NCBI GenBank assembly: GCA_947044365.1
Contig: OX345636.1
Span: 19,942,548 to 20,006,547, forward strand
Direction: 5' to 3'
Length of the DNA stretch: 64,000 bases
Source: Petrosia ficiformis
Lineage: Eukaryota > Porifera > Demospongiae > Haplosclerida > Petrosiidae
In this document: in pieces, positions 31,630 through 42,179 of the stretch
How positions within the stretch are numbered: position 1 is the stretch's first letter
How the letters are laid out: every line of letters starts with the position of its first letter
Made by a program: the position numbers and the translations under genes
The notes under the pieces: generated by a model
The model's input: only the letters and a program-made list of their open reading frames with translations
Told to the model about the DNA's origin: nothing
The model's database searches: none

Positions 31630-31970
31630 TTCCATTTGAAACAAGTGTATATAGAGAAAAAAGTATCCCTATGATTGCTTTTATGGTGTCCAGCATATTC
31701 AGTAATCATGGCTGACTTTATCATGCCTGAAACACAACAGCCTATTACAGTTATTATTTTGATTATCTACTCTCTTTACCTTTTAAAGAAACTTGTAGAA
31801 CTTTAGGAATATATTTCAGGTAGAATAGTTAGCTAGTAGTTCCAGTTTCTAATTCTATATAAGCTACAAGAAGCTTTCTCTCTCTTGAGTTCGAGGCTTC
31901 AAGCGTGCGTTCTATTACGCACCACGCCCATTAATTGACCAAGCCCCCGGGAATGACGCAACTTCCTTAA
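31630..31970 (+). repeat. Dispersed repeat, inverted copy at 46180-46600
   Basis: ATAGAGAAAAAAGTATCCCT, GCCTGAAACACAACAGCCTA, TAAAGAAACTTGTAGAACTT and AGGAATATATTTCAGGTAGA all reappear as complements between 46180 and 46600. The piece joins the GGCCCTACGGGCC family segment at 31915. Confidence 0.75.
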
Positions 31971-31972
31971 CT

Positions 31973-33371
31973 ATGTATACAATGCATACTCAAGAAGTGG
32001 ACACAAAAAAAAAAAATATATATATATATATAGTTTACAAAGAAAGTTTAAGAAGCACAACACGTAGGACAGTCTCAGAAATAATAACAGAGTCAACAAA
32101 TGTTACAGCTGATGGGGAAGGATTTTGTGATGCTTTGCGTTGCATGTATTTCCTAATGAAAAAGGAAATTGCTCACACAACAAACTTTGCTGACTTGCAA
32201 GATCTATGCATTCAACTAGGGAATGAAACACTTCCCCGTCTTTTGAAAGGCAAACATTTGACTAATCGATCAGAGCAAAGAATGGCTGAGATGGTAGCTG
32301 CTATTGGCGAATCTTTAGAGCAACAAATTTTACAGCAGGTAAGTAAATCTCCATACTATTCCATAATAATTGATGAGGCAACAGATATCAGTGTAACGAA
32401 AAGTCTGGGAATTGCAATTCAGTACCTTGATAGTAATAGTAAAGTGAGAGTAAGAAATGTTGCACTGCTAGAAGTTAGATGTGGTACTGCTGAGATTATT
32501 ACAGACACATTGTTCCAATATTTAAATGATCATGGCAAACTAAGATTAGAAAACTTAGCTGGTGGTGCAAGTGATGGAGCTTCTGTTATGACTGGTATTC
32601 ATTCCGGTGTCATGACACGAATCAAGAGCCAAGTACCATGTTTTGTTGCTACACATTGTTCTGCTCATCGTCTATCTCTAGCTTGTGTCGATGCTCTTGA
32701 AAGTTGTAGCTTGGTTAACCAGTTTCATTTGTTAGTGATTCAGATGTATTCTTTTTTTTCAAGGAGTACAGTTAGAACAGCAGAGCTTAAAGAAATGCAG
32801 ACTGTTCTTAATGAATCTCATATTAAACTCCAGCATGGTACACAAACTAGATGGTTATCAAACCAAAGTGCAGTTGAAGCTCTCAGAAAATGCTTAATAG
32901 CAGTTAAGCTTGTTGTTGAAGAACAAGCATCTAATGGTGATGCAACTGCACTTGGCTTAAGTATACACTTGAAAAAGCCACAATTTACTGCTACCCTACT
33001 TGCTTTATCTGATATCTTAGAAATCTTAGGCAAAATGTCTCGTGTATTTCAATCAAATAAGTTGAATCTGTTGTGTCTAGAAGGTAGTGCTAGATCCAGG
33101 TAACGGTGAAACTATGGCAGAATGTTTTCCTTTAATATGTGATATGCTCTCCCGTTTATCTGTGCTTCCAGTGTCTAGTGCTCAGGCTGAAAGGCTATTT
33201 TCAGCCATGAATAGGATAAAAACAGCTCAAAGAAACCGCCTCAAACCAGACACTCTGAACCACTTGATTCGTGTTTCCACAGAAGGACCACCATTCACTG
33301 AATGGGATCCTATACCAGCAATGAAAGTTTGGGAATCAAAAGGACCACATAAAATTTCCACACCACTGTAA
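31973..33371 (+). pseudogene. hAT transposase (ZNF862-like) with internal deletion
   Basis: Two frames. Frame 1 (to 33103): FCDALRCMYFLMKKEIAHTT, then SPYYSIIIDEATDISVTKSL (first catalytic Asp), GGASDGASVMTG (second Asp), FVATHCSAHRLSLACVDAL (CxxH) and HGTQTRWLSNQSAVEALR. Frame 2 (33087-33371): LSVLPVSSAQAERLFSAMNR (catalytic Glu) and LKPDTLNHLIR, the dimerisation region. These are hAT-superfamily hallmarks, closest in style to ZNF862/KIAA1586-type proteins. The BED finger is missing and about 150-200 residues before the dimerisation domain are deleted at ~33095, where the frame also shifts. The apparent first ~40 codons come from a (TA) tract of the neighbouring repeat. Confidence 0.8.
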
Positions 33372-33648
33372 ACAGTGTGCATAATTCTAATTACAGTATA
33401 GTTATATTATTTTAATCATCAATTTCAACTTGTTAACCATTATCAGATTGTATTATTATTAGAATTTGAAATTTGAAATAATTGTGATATTGATTAACCA
33501 CATCCACTTGTAATGTCCTACCTCCAACACTTACATAATATTGTATGTTAATATACAGTTCAAGAAAGGTACAATGGGTATTTTGAGCCTTCAAGAAGGG
33601 TACTTTTCAATTTAAGAAGGGTTCTGTACCCTTCAAAAAAAGCCTAAC

Positions 33649-33658
33649 GAGAACCCTG
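33649..33658 (+). mobile_element. Probable right terminus of the hAT element
   Basis: ACGAGAACCCTG, complement of CAGGGTTCTCGT, has the CAGGG-type end of hAT elements and lies about 280 bp past the transposase stop. A matching left end was not found, so the element is 5' truncated. Confidence 0.4.
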
Positions 33659-33660
33659 GT

Positions 33661-34911
33661 GATGAAGACAGTTTAGTGGAAATGAAAACAGGAAGTAAGT
33701 TATTTTGTTATTTCTGGATATATATGTACATGAATGTTTGGCATACTATAGGTAAGAAGCAGATAACTCGTAAAACTAGTGTCTCTGATGAGGGCAGTTT
33801 AGTCAAACGTCTCTCTGAGAAAGACAAGAGAGTAGCAAGAAGTAAGTAGTCATGAATGGCAAGTATGTATAGGTAATACTATAATACATATACTATGTGT
33901 TGCAGTCAACAAAGAACCTACCACTATGGAATTGTCGTCAGACAGTGCTGACGAGGATCATCTTGATGTTGATGGAGCAGTTTTAGCCAATATGTCACTA
34001 CTATTGAATGGGGAAGAACTAACATGTACATTTATTATTCGTTATCAACTGTTATTGAGAGATCAGTTTGCCATTGGTGGGTTGGAAGATCCAGCATATG
34101 GTAAAGAGTATAATTTTTCCACTCAGAGGGGATGTTTTGTGCAGATTCTTCATATGAATGGTAATCATTGGATCACTGTGTCTAATATTAATTTCAGATC
34201 AGGTATTACTAATTTGTTATGTATCTGTAATTATTATATAGGGTTGGAATGTGTATTTTACCTACACAACACTATAACAATAGCATTAAAAAGTATTAGA
34301 AAATGATATCTGATTACTAGTGTGTGCTATGATTTTATATGTTGGTGTGAATTATAAGTTTACGTTTCCATGTACAATGTATATATACAAAATTATTTAC
34401 TTACAGGTGTACAAGTCTTTGACAGTATAAGTGATGAAAATATAAGTGACGACACAATATGTCGAATTTGTAGTATTGTATGGACACCAAGAAGAAGTAT
34501 CAAGATTGAACTTATTAATGTTTGCAAACAGAGCGGAATTAAAGATTGTGGATTATATGCAATGGCATATGCAACCACATGATGTGATGGTGAAATGCCT
34601 CACACGAAAGACTACATTCAAAGTGAATTGAGAAACCACCTGTACAATTGTTTACAAAGATCAACAGCATTACCTTTTCATCAGTGCAACGCCATTTGGA
34701 ACCTGGTAAGGTTGTAAAGAAGAAAATACTTGTTATTGTTCATTGCAGTTGTCGTCTATCAGAAACTCCAACCATTAGAATGATAGAATGTACAAACTGT
34801 GATGTTTGGTTTCATGAAATGTGTGAAGTAATTAATCCCAAAGCATGGGATGATGAATCATATGCTTGGTTATGCAGTAAATGTTACAGAAAAAGAAAAG
34901 AACAATTGTGA
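33661..34911 (+). pseudogene. Ulp1/C48 protease plus PHD finger, broken
   Basis: Exons: ~33661-33694, 33752-33841, 33906-34202 and 34407-34911, all with GTAAGT/GTATT donors and AG acceptors, joining in phase. Exon 3 carries LRDQFAIGGLEDPAYG and NGNHWITVSNI (catalytic His). Exon 4 carries VQVFDSISDE (Asp) and CKQSGIKDCGLYAMAYAT (Gln and Cys). A PHD finger follows: HCSCRLSETPTI, MIECTNCDVWFHEMCEV, AWLCSKCYRKRK. Ulp1-like cysteine proteases process SUMO/ubiquitin-like proteins; PHD fingers read histone tails. An in-frame TGA at 34580 follows the catalytic Cys, and a one-base shift near 34672 separates protease from PHD. Probably transposon cargo. Confidence 0.75.
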
Positions 34912-35326
34912 AATTCATGTAAAGAGTATAATAATTATTTCATAATGGGCGTGGCCGAATATACTGCCTACTGTCTGCGGTGACTCGTTACAATGGAATC
35001 AAAATCCTAGAAGACAAGGCTTAGACATTGTTTAGAGAATAACTGACACTACTTCATACATGCAACAAATAATCTATTTGCTTCTCTTTTAAGGTTTACA
35101 GGAGCGGATCCGTCTTTTGATATCTTTATCCGATGTTTGCTTGATTCGGACGGTCAGGATTTCTGGCCGTAAAGTCTACGTATTTCATCATTGGCAGCTC
35201 ATGTTTGGTATGCACACAGCTAAGGTTCAAATCTTACTGTGATCCAAAAATGAGAGCTCTGAGTGCTTGTATTTGCATAATTTGAATGTCCGAAATTAGA
35301 TATGTCCAACAATCGGTGGCTTACTC

Positions 35327-35640
35327 TAGAGAGTGAAGACATTCTGTCTAGCAATGTATTGCGATCGGCGAACCAACATGAGTTGACTTTACTGTTTGGA
35401 AAAGGTGTAAAAGTTGCAAACTTGGTACATCTTCGCTTGCTTCGTAAAAATAAAAGAGAATTGTCAAAAGGTAAAGTCTAAAGTTATTTTCTGCAAGTCT
35501 ATTATTACAGGTATATATATATAGTTTTCTGAATCATGTTAATGTAGCTTTAACAACTGTAGACACTGTGTGTTGGAATTTTCACTTCCTTACAGGTCTA
35601 GATCAAAAATGTTACATTAACATGAATTGTTGCATGTGAT
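35327..35640 (+). CDS. Possible two-exon continuation of a disrupted gene
   Basis: Immediately outside the element's right end an open frame reads ESEDILSSNVLRSANQHELT, then LLFGKGVKVANLVHLRLLRK and NKRELSKG at a GTAAAG donor (~35472). A TTACAG acceptor at ~35595 gives a phase-compatible short exon GLDQKCYINMNCCM and stop. No family recognised. It may belong with the ORF at 30831. Confidence 0.3.
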
Positions 35641-35699
35641 TATGTTATCATGATTACACATTTTGGATAGTATTAGTTCAGAATGACAGCACATGTCCA

Positions 35700-36011
35700 C
35701 CAAAGCTGTTTGCTTGGATTCTTCATCAACACAGAATCCATGTAGTAGGCTGGTCGAAAAATGATATAATACAGTGCAAATTGAATTAAATGTTATTCTA
35801 TATTAGAGATGTCACCATTGTACAATATATAGTATACAGTAAACTAACAGGTGTTATATATCAAATACTTATAAGCCCCTCAGTTTGCATTCTTGGATGT
35901 GATATATCAGGTTTTTGGGTCAGGTTTAGTCATGCCACAAACCACAGAGTGCACATATCAAACCATGGTGCATGTATCACTGTAGGAAGCTGTGAGAGGT
36001 GGCTCCATCAT

Positions 36012-36066
<55 letters not shown>

Positions 36067-36195
36067 AATAAACAAATATTATATATGATAATTATAATAT
36101 TATATAAATTATAATATATATACTGTATAACAAATAATATTTTTATTGTTATGAACATCACATGCTGTATATCACTAATATTTTGTTATTCTTTC
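35700..36195. repeat. (TA)n microsatellite and AT-rich spacer
   Basis: 36017-36062 is a (TA)23 run. Flanking open frames are produced by it. No gene seen. Confidence 0.8.
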
Positions 36196-36198
36196 TTA

Positions 36199-36288
36199 GC
36201 TCTTGTTATTCGAATCTCTTGTATTACGAGTCAGACATGCTGATGTTGGAGAGATCATCCGCTATTTACTAACAAAGTTTGCAAATTA
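36199..36288 (+). CDS. Possible short terminal exon
   Basis: After a TTTCTTAG acceptor, LLLFESLVLRVRHADVGEII then RYLLTKFAN and TAA. Polypyrimidine tract present. No partner exon proven. Confidence 0.25.
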
Positions 36289-36341
36289 ATTTGGATTTAA
36301 CCTTTTGTTGGTTACAGGAGTTTCCATATAATTCTATTTTC

Positions 36342-36853
36342 ATCAACACTGATTTGTTTTTCCTGATAGGTAATATTTACAAGTACTAGTTTCATTTGAT
36401 CTTGATCTATATTCACTACTATAATGTCATAATGAAGGGCGCTTAAGTGCAAAATCTTAGCTTTAATGGTATTAGAGAATCATCAATTCAAAATTTAATA
36501 GTTTGCACATGTGCTAACATAACATTCTTGAAGTAAGAGTGATGAAAGTTTTTTTTACATTCCAGAGTAATTAAACGAATCTCTACTTATGTATATTAAC
36601 AAATAACATCTGTTGTATTCCACAGATAGTTGAGAAGTTAAAACATAGTGTTAACTTCTCAAATTTCTGTGGAGTACAACAGCTGTATAATTATGTAGTT
36701 AGTATGGGATTTATATACTATATGTATGAAGTATACTATATCGTTTTTGATGCCATTATAATGAGATATACCTCATATACCAGTGAATATAGATCAAGAT
36801 CAAATTACTACATGTAAACACTACCTAGTAAGAAATGAAATCAGTATTGATTT
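36342..36853. repeat. Nested fold-back element
   Basis: Outer arms 36342-36420 and 36779-36853 are complementary over ~75 bp (TTTGATCTTGATCTATATTC against GAATATAGATCAAGATCAAA, with flanking imperfect pairing). Confidence 0.8.
36610..36682. ncRNA. 73-nt hairpin inside the fold-back
   Basis: Arms CTGTTGTATTCCACAGATAG...TTGAGAAGTTAA and TTAACTTCTCAA...CTGTGGAGTACAACAG pair over 32 positions with about three mismatches and a 9-nt loop. Size and near-perfect pairing resemble a miRNA or siRNA precursor. No evidence of transcription. Confidence 0.35.
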
Positions 36854-36917
36854 ATATAGTATATAATATTGAATTGAAACTCATGTAACCAAATGATAAC
36901 CCATTAATTTTTACAGT

Positions 36918-37019
36918 GAAGAAGAACTCGGCAATAGTAATGCAACTATCATATGTTCAGATATGCTCATTATCTGTGAGGAAGATTTGGATGATAGAAC
37001 TGTTGTTTTTGTTACATAG
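36918..37019 (+). CDS. Possible acidic terminal exon
   Basis: TTTTTACAG acceptor, then EEELGNSNATIICSDMLIIC, EEDLDDRTVVFVT and TAG. Coding-like composition. Identity unknown. Confidence 0.25.
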   Translation, partial: EEELGNSNATIICSDMLIICEEDLDDRTVVFVT

Positions 37020-38580
37020 GATCACCAGACAAGGTGATATGATGGCGATAATTTACCACCAGAGCATACTTATTTTCTACTAAAGGTTGAGATGCATACT
37101 GTGAAAGTTATCACTTTGTATTGATGTGTATTGGAATTTGTGCTCTTGAGTTATAAATAATTTAGCAGATTATCTACCTATACTCTGTGAATTGGGGTAT
37201 GCTGTTTTCAAGGTTTACAGATTAGTATTAGCAACTTAAAATCTTATCTATGACTTTGTTTTTAAGGCTTCAATTATTTATGTATAATTATATAATATAA
37301 TTATAATAATATATAACCCAATTATGTGAGTTTAAAATAATAACAAATCAGTGATATAATTATGTCTCTACTTTAGTAATAAGCTTCAATTGTCAACGGA
37401 CTTAGAATAGCAAAGTCATGCTTGACATTGTTCATCAGCTGCTCGACAGTGACAGTGTCACTGTCAAAGCAGCTATATAAGTAAACCTTTGACACAAGAT
37501 ATAACTCTATGCTATATGGAGCTCACATTATTATACTGCCTGTCATCATAATTATGCACAGGAACATAGTAGACATATATCTAAACATGTAAGAAAATAT
37601 GCAATTCATCTAACCAACTAAATTGGTTGAAACAACAAACATTTTGTATGGTTGTATGTGGAACTTTGCAGAGAGGTCTTGCATTCACGGTGTCAAAATT
37701 TAAGTGTTAATCCAATTATGATGGTACAATTTCATTATTACTTACACTAGTATTTCTGCTATCTGCAAAAAACATTCACAAATTATCGACCATTCAAAAA
37801 AACGATGGAAACAAGAATAATAAAAAGCATTTTCAACAAAAATGGAAGTAATGTAAAAAATAAATGATTTGCTATGCTCTTTTTTGGAAGTCATGCATTG
37901 ATTTTAAAAGAAGCTAGTGTGTTCGTCAATGTGATATGTGATATTTGTTGAACCAGGAAAGATTATAACTGTCATTCATACTACATGTGTCTAATAGAAA
38001 GAACAAGAAACCTAGTGAGAAAATTAAGCAGAGAAAATTAACTTCAATTCTCTTGCTTATGAAGCCTAGCAAATTTTTATATGACCTGTTATAAAGTTAC
38101 AGACAGTAATAATGACAAGTAGTCTATAATACACCATTGATAATAGCTTTATTCCCATCCCTATGTATTATTACATTGTATAATTATTTTAATGAAAAGA
38201 ATTATGGTCTATTTATGTTATACTGAACTGAACTGGTATCCTGTACTCTGACACCAAATACCTGCAAATTAATGATGTGTTAATATTAATTAAATGATAT
38301 TATCAGGATTCACAATGTACATGATTAGTGTTAATTGCATATAGGCATTCATAAGATTTAATCTACAAAGGTGACATAATCAAGATGTGCTACATGTTAT
38401 ATGTAATGCACATCTGGTTAAAATATTTTAGTACTGGTATCAAACTTGGAGTTATCTCCATTTTTCAGCAGTATGTACACTAAACTAAAACAAAATTTAA
38501 TAGTAAATAATTTAACTATTATAGCAATAAAAAGTTAATGGTTATAATATACATCTCCAATTAATAATTATAATAAATAA
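37020..38580. other. No gene seen
   Basis: AT-rich. Apart from one short perfect-arm hairpin (37437-37474) no structure or coding exon is supported. It lies 3' of the TPR gene. Confidence 0.45.
37437..37474. repeat. Short hairpin, GACAGTGACA/TGTCACTGTC
   Basis: AGCTGCT-C-GACAGTGACA pairs with TGTCACTGTC-AA-AGCAGCT, so only a small bulge breaks 17 bp. Confidence 0.6.
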
Positions 38581-38581
38581 A

Positions 38582-39502
38582 TTAATCGCTTTGGCCAGCA
38601 TGACTCATCAATCTCATTAATTTTGAGGTATATGAATGAACACTTTGCAATGAAACATGGATTGTTGGACTAAACATATTCTTCCAAGTACTACGAACAC
38701 TCCATTCAGTATATAATCGAGACACATCCTCTGATGACCATGAAGGAATAATTCCAACTAAATTGGATTTCTGTCTTTTAAAGAAATGCAAAGGAATTGA
38801 TTTTCTAATCTTAGTTGGAGAAAGTGATCCAAAATTAAAACCAATTTTTGAAACCGTCTTCGATCTTGGTAAAGTAGGCTTGTACCTGATCTCAAACCCA
38901 TCATCAACAAATGAAGTTGATCTACTGATACCATCTGTTTCTGACACATCAATTTGTGATTTTGGACGTTTCCGAGTCTGTTTGGGTGACAAAGACAGAT
39001 TGTTATCAGTAGCTTTATTTTGTAGCAATTCCTGTAAATTATTGAGACGTTGAAGAGCATTAACAATGTCTTTATTATTAGCACAAGCTCTGATTCCCTC
39101 CATATATACTTCCTTGGCCTTCTCCCATTCATTAACTGCACACAAAGCTGAGCCCATTGTAAGATATGACTCGGCATCTGATGGTTTTCTGGCCGCTTTT
39201 TTATCTGCCATTTCGTAAACATGCTCAAGTCTGGCGAGTATATTCTCAAATCGAACTGTCTGGTTTGATAATTCCACTAATCCTGGATGTCGACTGTTTA
39301 ACTCATCACGTAGTAGACCACTTGTAATACCAGAGTCAAAATGACTATCCAATTCTGTTACTAATTCCAAGCCTAAGGCAAGATTGAACAGATCCTTAGC
39401 TCGTCGAATATTTCCAGCGGCGTAATTATGTCTGCCTTGTTTACAGGCAGCAAGGTACTCATCAACTCTATCTTTAATAACTCGTTCCTTCGATTCAGCC
39501 AT
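38582..39502 (-). CDS. TPR-like protein, 306 aa
   Basis: Intact single-exon frame from ATG at 39502 to TAA. Residues ~5-60 (RVDEYLAACKQGRHNYAAGN, then RRAKDLFNLALGLELVTEL) and ~105-150 (SYLTMGSALCAVNEWEKAKE, then VYMEGIRACANN) form helical pairs with the spacing of tetratricopeptide repeats, with a long helix between them. A coiled-coil-like LQRLNNLQELLQNK precedes a Ser/Arg/Lys-rich tail (~175-245) with several potential phosphosites (RSTSFVDD, LPRSKTVSK, SLSPTKIRKS). A C-terminal helix has EDVSRLYTEWSVRS. TPR domains mediate protein binding, so this is probably a cytosolic or nuclear adaptor. Exact family not recognised. The ankyrin gene lies upstream on the same strand about 1 kb away. Confidence 0.75.
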   Translation of the reverse strand: MAESKERVIKDRVDEYLAACKQGRHNYAAGNIRRAKDLFNLALGLELVTELDSHFDSGITSGLLRDELNSRHPGLVELSNQTVRFENILARLEHVYEMADKKAARKPSDAESYLTMGSALCAVNEWEKAKEVYMEGIRACANNKDIVNALQRLNNLQELLQNKATDNNLSLSPKQTRKRPKSQIDVSETDGISRSTSFVDDGFEIRYKPTLPRSKTVSKIGFNFGSLSPTKIRKSIPLHFFKRQKSNLVGIIPSWSSEDVSRLYTEWSVRSTWKNMFSPTIHVSLQSVHSYTSKLMRLMSHAGQSD

Positions 39503-40420
39503 TGGTGTTGTTATTTAATATGAAAATTAATTACATAATAATTATTTTATAGTGAAGGGACGGACTATTGACCCGTCACCGGATGTGCAATCCCAACACC
39601 ATAATACACATAGGCGGAGGAACATATTTGAAGGTGGGGGGTCCACACAAAAAAATTTACTGACAATGCAGAAAATGAGCACTCCTCATGAAAAATTTAA
39701 ACAATTTATCAAGAGTAATAATTTATAGTGGGTCATGGTGTATGCGTCTTATTACATATGTATGTGTATTATAACCACTAAAAAAAGAAAATGATAATTA
39801 TTGTTAATGTTATAATATTATGTTATTAAAAGTTCCAAAGTAGTTCATCCTTCTTTCATTTGCATTCACAAATTATTGAGCAATTTTAATGTTATCGATA
39901 AAAATAAAAAGTCAGCTGCTAAGTTGCTGTACTCAGTAGGTGTTGATAATTAGCACCATGTAAACTTGTCTTTATGGAATCATGCATGGCATGTACACAT
40001 ACATGATGAACATACATGTGTATTGCATATACACTGTACTGACATTACCATGGCCCCCCTGGTTCCACCACCTATGACATATCTTCTAATTTCGCCACTT
40101 CCTAGGATAATTATGTTTGTAAATAATTTCATAACAAATGAAAAAATTATTGTGAAGTTGAATGCCTTCGATTTAGCTATTCACTATTATAGAATCTAAT
40201 AATTATCAATGTAGAGTTATGAAAAAAAAAAATTAAAACTCTACTGTCTTTAAAAAATGTGTGAATCCCTTACATTTGTATGTGTACTAAACTGTAATAC
40301 TGTGTAATACATTCAAAATAGAGAATACTTCACTCACAAAGTACACGTTCTTAACTACTAAAGCGAAACTTACAATGATAATAAACTAAGGTTATGTGAC
40401 ATAATTTTTCTTTCCAAACG
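39503..40420. other. Intergenic, no gene seen
   Basis: 5' region of the TPR gene. AT-rich with an ACATGTAC-rich patch. No TATA or initiator call is justified. The frame at 39966-40199 has no motif. Confidence 0.4.
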
Positions 40421-40423
40421 AGC

Positions 40424-40486
40424 AGATGGAATTCGAGATGACATATTAGTACACACTGTACTAATATGTCATCTCGAATTCCATCT
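40424..40486. terminator. Perfect 29-bp-arm hairpin by a gene 3' end
   Basis: Arm 40424-40452 (AGATGGAATTCGAGATGACA...TAGTAC) and its exact complement 40458-40486 are separated by ACACT. It lies 6 bp past the putative stop of the minus-strand ankyrin gene. Eukaryotic genes do not normally end with such a hairpin, so the label is positional only. A young fold-back insertion is as likely. Confidence 0.55.
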
Positions 40487-40492
40487 TGGTGT

Positions 40493-41805
40493 CATGCATT
40501 GGTATTCAATATTATGCAACTTTTCCTTATATCTGTCATTCTGTCTTCAATCTCACTTACTCCGGCTTCACAATTTGATATAATTCCTGAACTAGCTATC
40601 TTCAATTTATCTTTCCAAAGCTGACTAAGCAACTGATCTCTTTGTTGATCTTTATTGTGTCCTAGAAATCGTTTCTTATGATCTGCACTACGTACAGTTC
40701 ACATCTACTCTCAACAATAGCGTTTTGAGTTTCTCACCACTTTTACAAACACAACAGTTGGAATATCAACATTAACCAAACTCTATTCAGAAGCAAAATT
40801 TATATTTTGTCACCATACATGTTTATAATTAATATTCAAAAATGAAATGAGCCTACCTTCAATCCAGCTATTAGTACAACCATATCATAAAAACCGTGAA
40901 GTTTTGCAATGTCCATAGGTGACTGTCCAAGATAATTATGTATATTCACCCTACAGTCATTGATTAGTAGAGTTTGCACAATTGATAAGTTGCATTCTTT
41001 TACTGCTTCATGTAATGCAGTGTTTTCCATCTAAAAAAAGTTGGTATTTACGGATATACCCAGTCTGCTGTAGCGACACCCCTTGCAGAATGTTTCATGA
41101 CAAACATATATACAGCAAATATTCTAAATTGTGCACTAGTAGCACATAGTGAACTACATGTGCAGCTCAGCCCAACAGCAACCCAGATCCACCATACCAA
41201 TTATTAACAATCTAAAGTCTTGTTACCCACAATTCCATAAGGGGTGTGGCTATCACATACCTTGTCTATTGGAGCTCTTCTGCTCTTGAGCACAATATCA
41301 GTGTATTCTTTTCTGGAAGCTAGATGCAGTGGTCCCAGTCCTTTGAGTGTTTGCTCATTTGCTTTGCCATATTTAGAAGTAGTAGTAGTTCATTTACAAC
41401 CTCATAGTGTGCATTCCATGATGACAAATGTAAAGGTGTCCACCCATCCTGGAATTATTAGGAACAATCAACACACAATGATATTACAGGTTTACCAATA
41501 TCTGTATCTTTCTTTTCAGATTAATGTCACATTTTGCTGATATTAATTCCTTTACTACGTCTACGTGACCTTGTAGTGCTGCAAGGTGCAACGCATTAGA
41601 TCCTGTCTTGTCCATGGCATTTCTGTTACACCATCCATTGACAACAAATGTATGGACTACTAAAGAATAACCACTCCAAGCAGCCCAGTGGAGTGTTATC
41701 CAACCATACCTGTCATGCAGTTGTATTCAATTTATGATAGTTTCTAGATGACAATAAATTACGAACTAGTACAGATTGAGCTTTGTGAAGTATTGTCAAA
41801 CCATT
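40493..41805 (-). pseudogene. Ankyrin-repeat gene, 4+ exons, frameshifted
   Basis: Exons on the minus strand: 41805-41496, 41448-41261, 41030-40857 and a last open block ending at TGA 40493. Ankyrin repeats are clear: LTILHKAQSVLVRNLLSS, YGWITLHWAAWSGYSLVVHT, TGSNALHLAALQGHVDVVKE, GWTPLHLSSWNAHYEVVNEL, LGPLHLASRKEYTDIV, and MENTALHEAVKECNLSIVQT with SPMDIAKLHGFYDMVVLIAG. Introns are 47 and ~230 bp with GTAAAC, GTATGT and GTAGGC donors. Two one-base frameshifts (near 41728 and near 41375) break the first two exons. The last block (HKKRFLGHNKDQQRDQLLSQ, then EIEDRMTDIRK) is helical. Either a decaying gene or one with assembly errors; upstream exons were not found. Confidence 0.65.
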
Positions 41806-42053
41806 CTACATGATGAAAAGAATACTGCAATAATGTATTTACACAGTTAATGATTAAACTTTATCTGTGTTTCGCTTTATAGCACGCTTTTTAACTCCCG
41901 AAATAAACGCAGTTCAGTGCAAGCAACCGATTGCTTCTGTCTCATAACAGCACACATGGTGATCATCTCAGCTCCTCCTTATAGGCTACAATTACTTTTT
42001 GTTATCATAACCATAATTATAATTAAATTTTCAAATAGTCATTAATGATAATT

Positions 42054-42175
42054 AATTAGTTTTCAGTTCAGCCCACTCTCTCATATCTTTGATAACAATA
42101 TGACGATACTTTTCTTCAAGAGACTTTAGATAACCCATCCACGATGCAGTATTAAATTCACATATCATCTCCTCC
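42054..42175 (-). CDS. Possible terminal exon, helical
   Basis: An AATATAG acceptor then EEMICEFNTASWMGYLKSLE, EKYRHIVIKDMREWAELKTN and TAA. Charged and helical, coding-like. It could be the 3' exon of a gene further right or an earlier exon of the ankyrin gene with a misread end. Family unknown. Confidence 0.35.
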
Positions 42176-42179
42176 TATA

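Larger units (their letters stand above)
30971..35326. mobile_element. ~4.36-kb element with diverged long inverted repeats
   Basis: Ends GAGTAAGCCACCAATTGTTG (30971) and the complement of GAGTAAGCCACCGATTGTTG (ends 35326) start inverted repeats about 230 bp clear and up to ~400 bp weak (to ~31380 and from ~34935). Shared blocks are GTTGGACATATCTA, GACCGTCCGAATCAAGCAAA/CACCGTCCGAATTAAGCAAA, CATCGGATAAA and CTTGTCTTCT. A TA dinucleotide sits on both outer sides. Inside are a hAT transposase and an Ulp1-PHD gene. Ulp1-type proteases are carried by KDZ, Mutator-like and related transposons, so the Ulp1-PHD gene may be the original cargo and the hAT a later insertion. No transposase specific to these ends is seen. 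Confidence 0.65.

Noticed and set aside
35790..36161. Frames rich in Ile/Tyr on both strands
   Set aside because: Produced by the (TA)23 microsatellite.
38758..39249. 163-codon minus frame in another phase of the TPR gene
   Set aside because: Shadow of the 306-codon frame, which has TPR-like helices and a proper ATG.
41880..42060. Further exon searched for between the ankyrin gene and 42175
   Set aside because: No splice-bounded open segment found.
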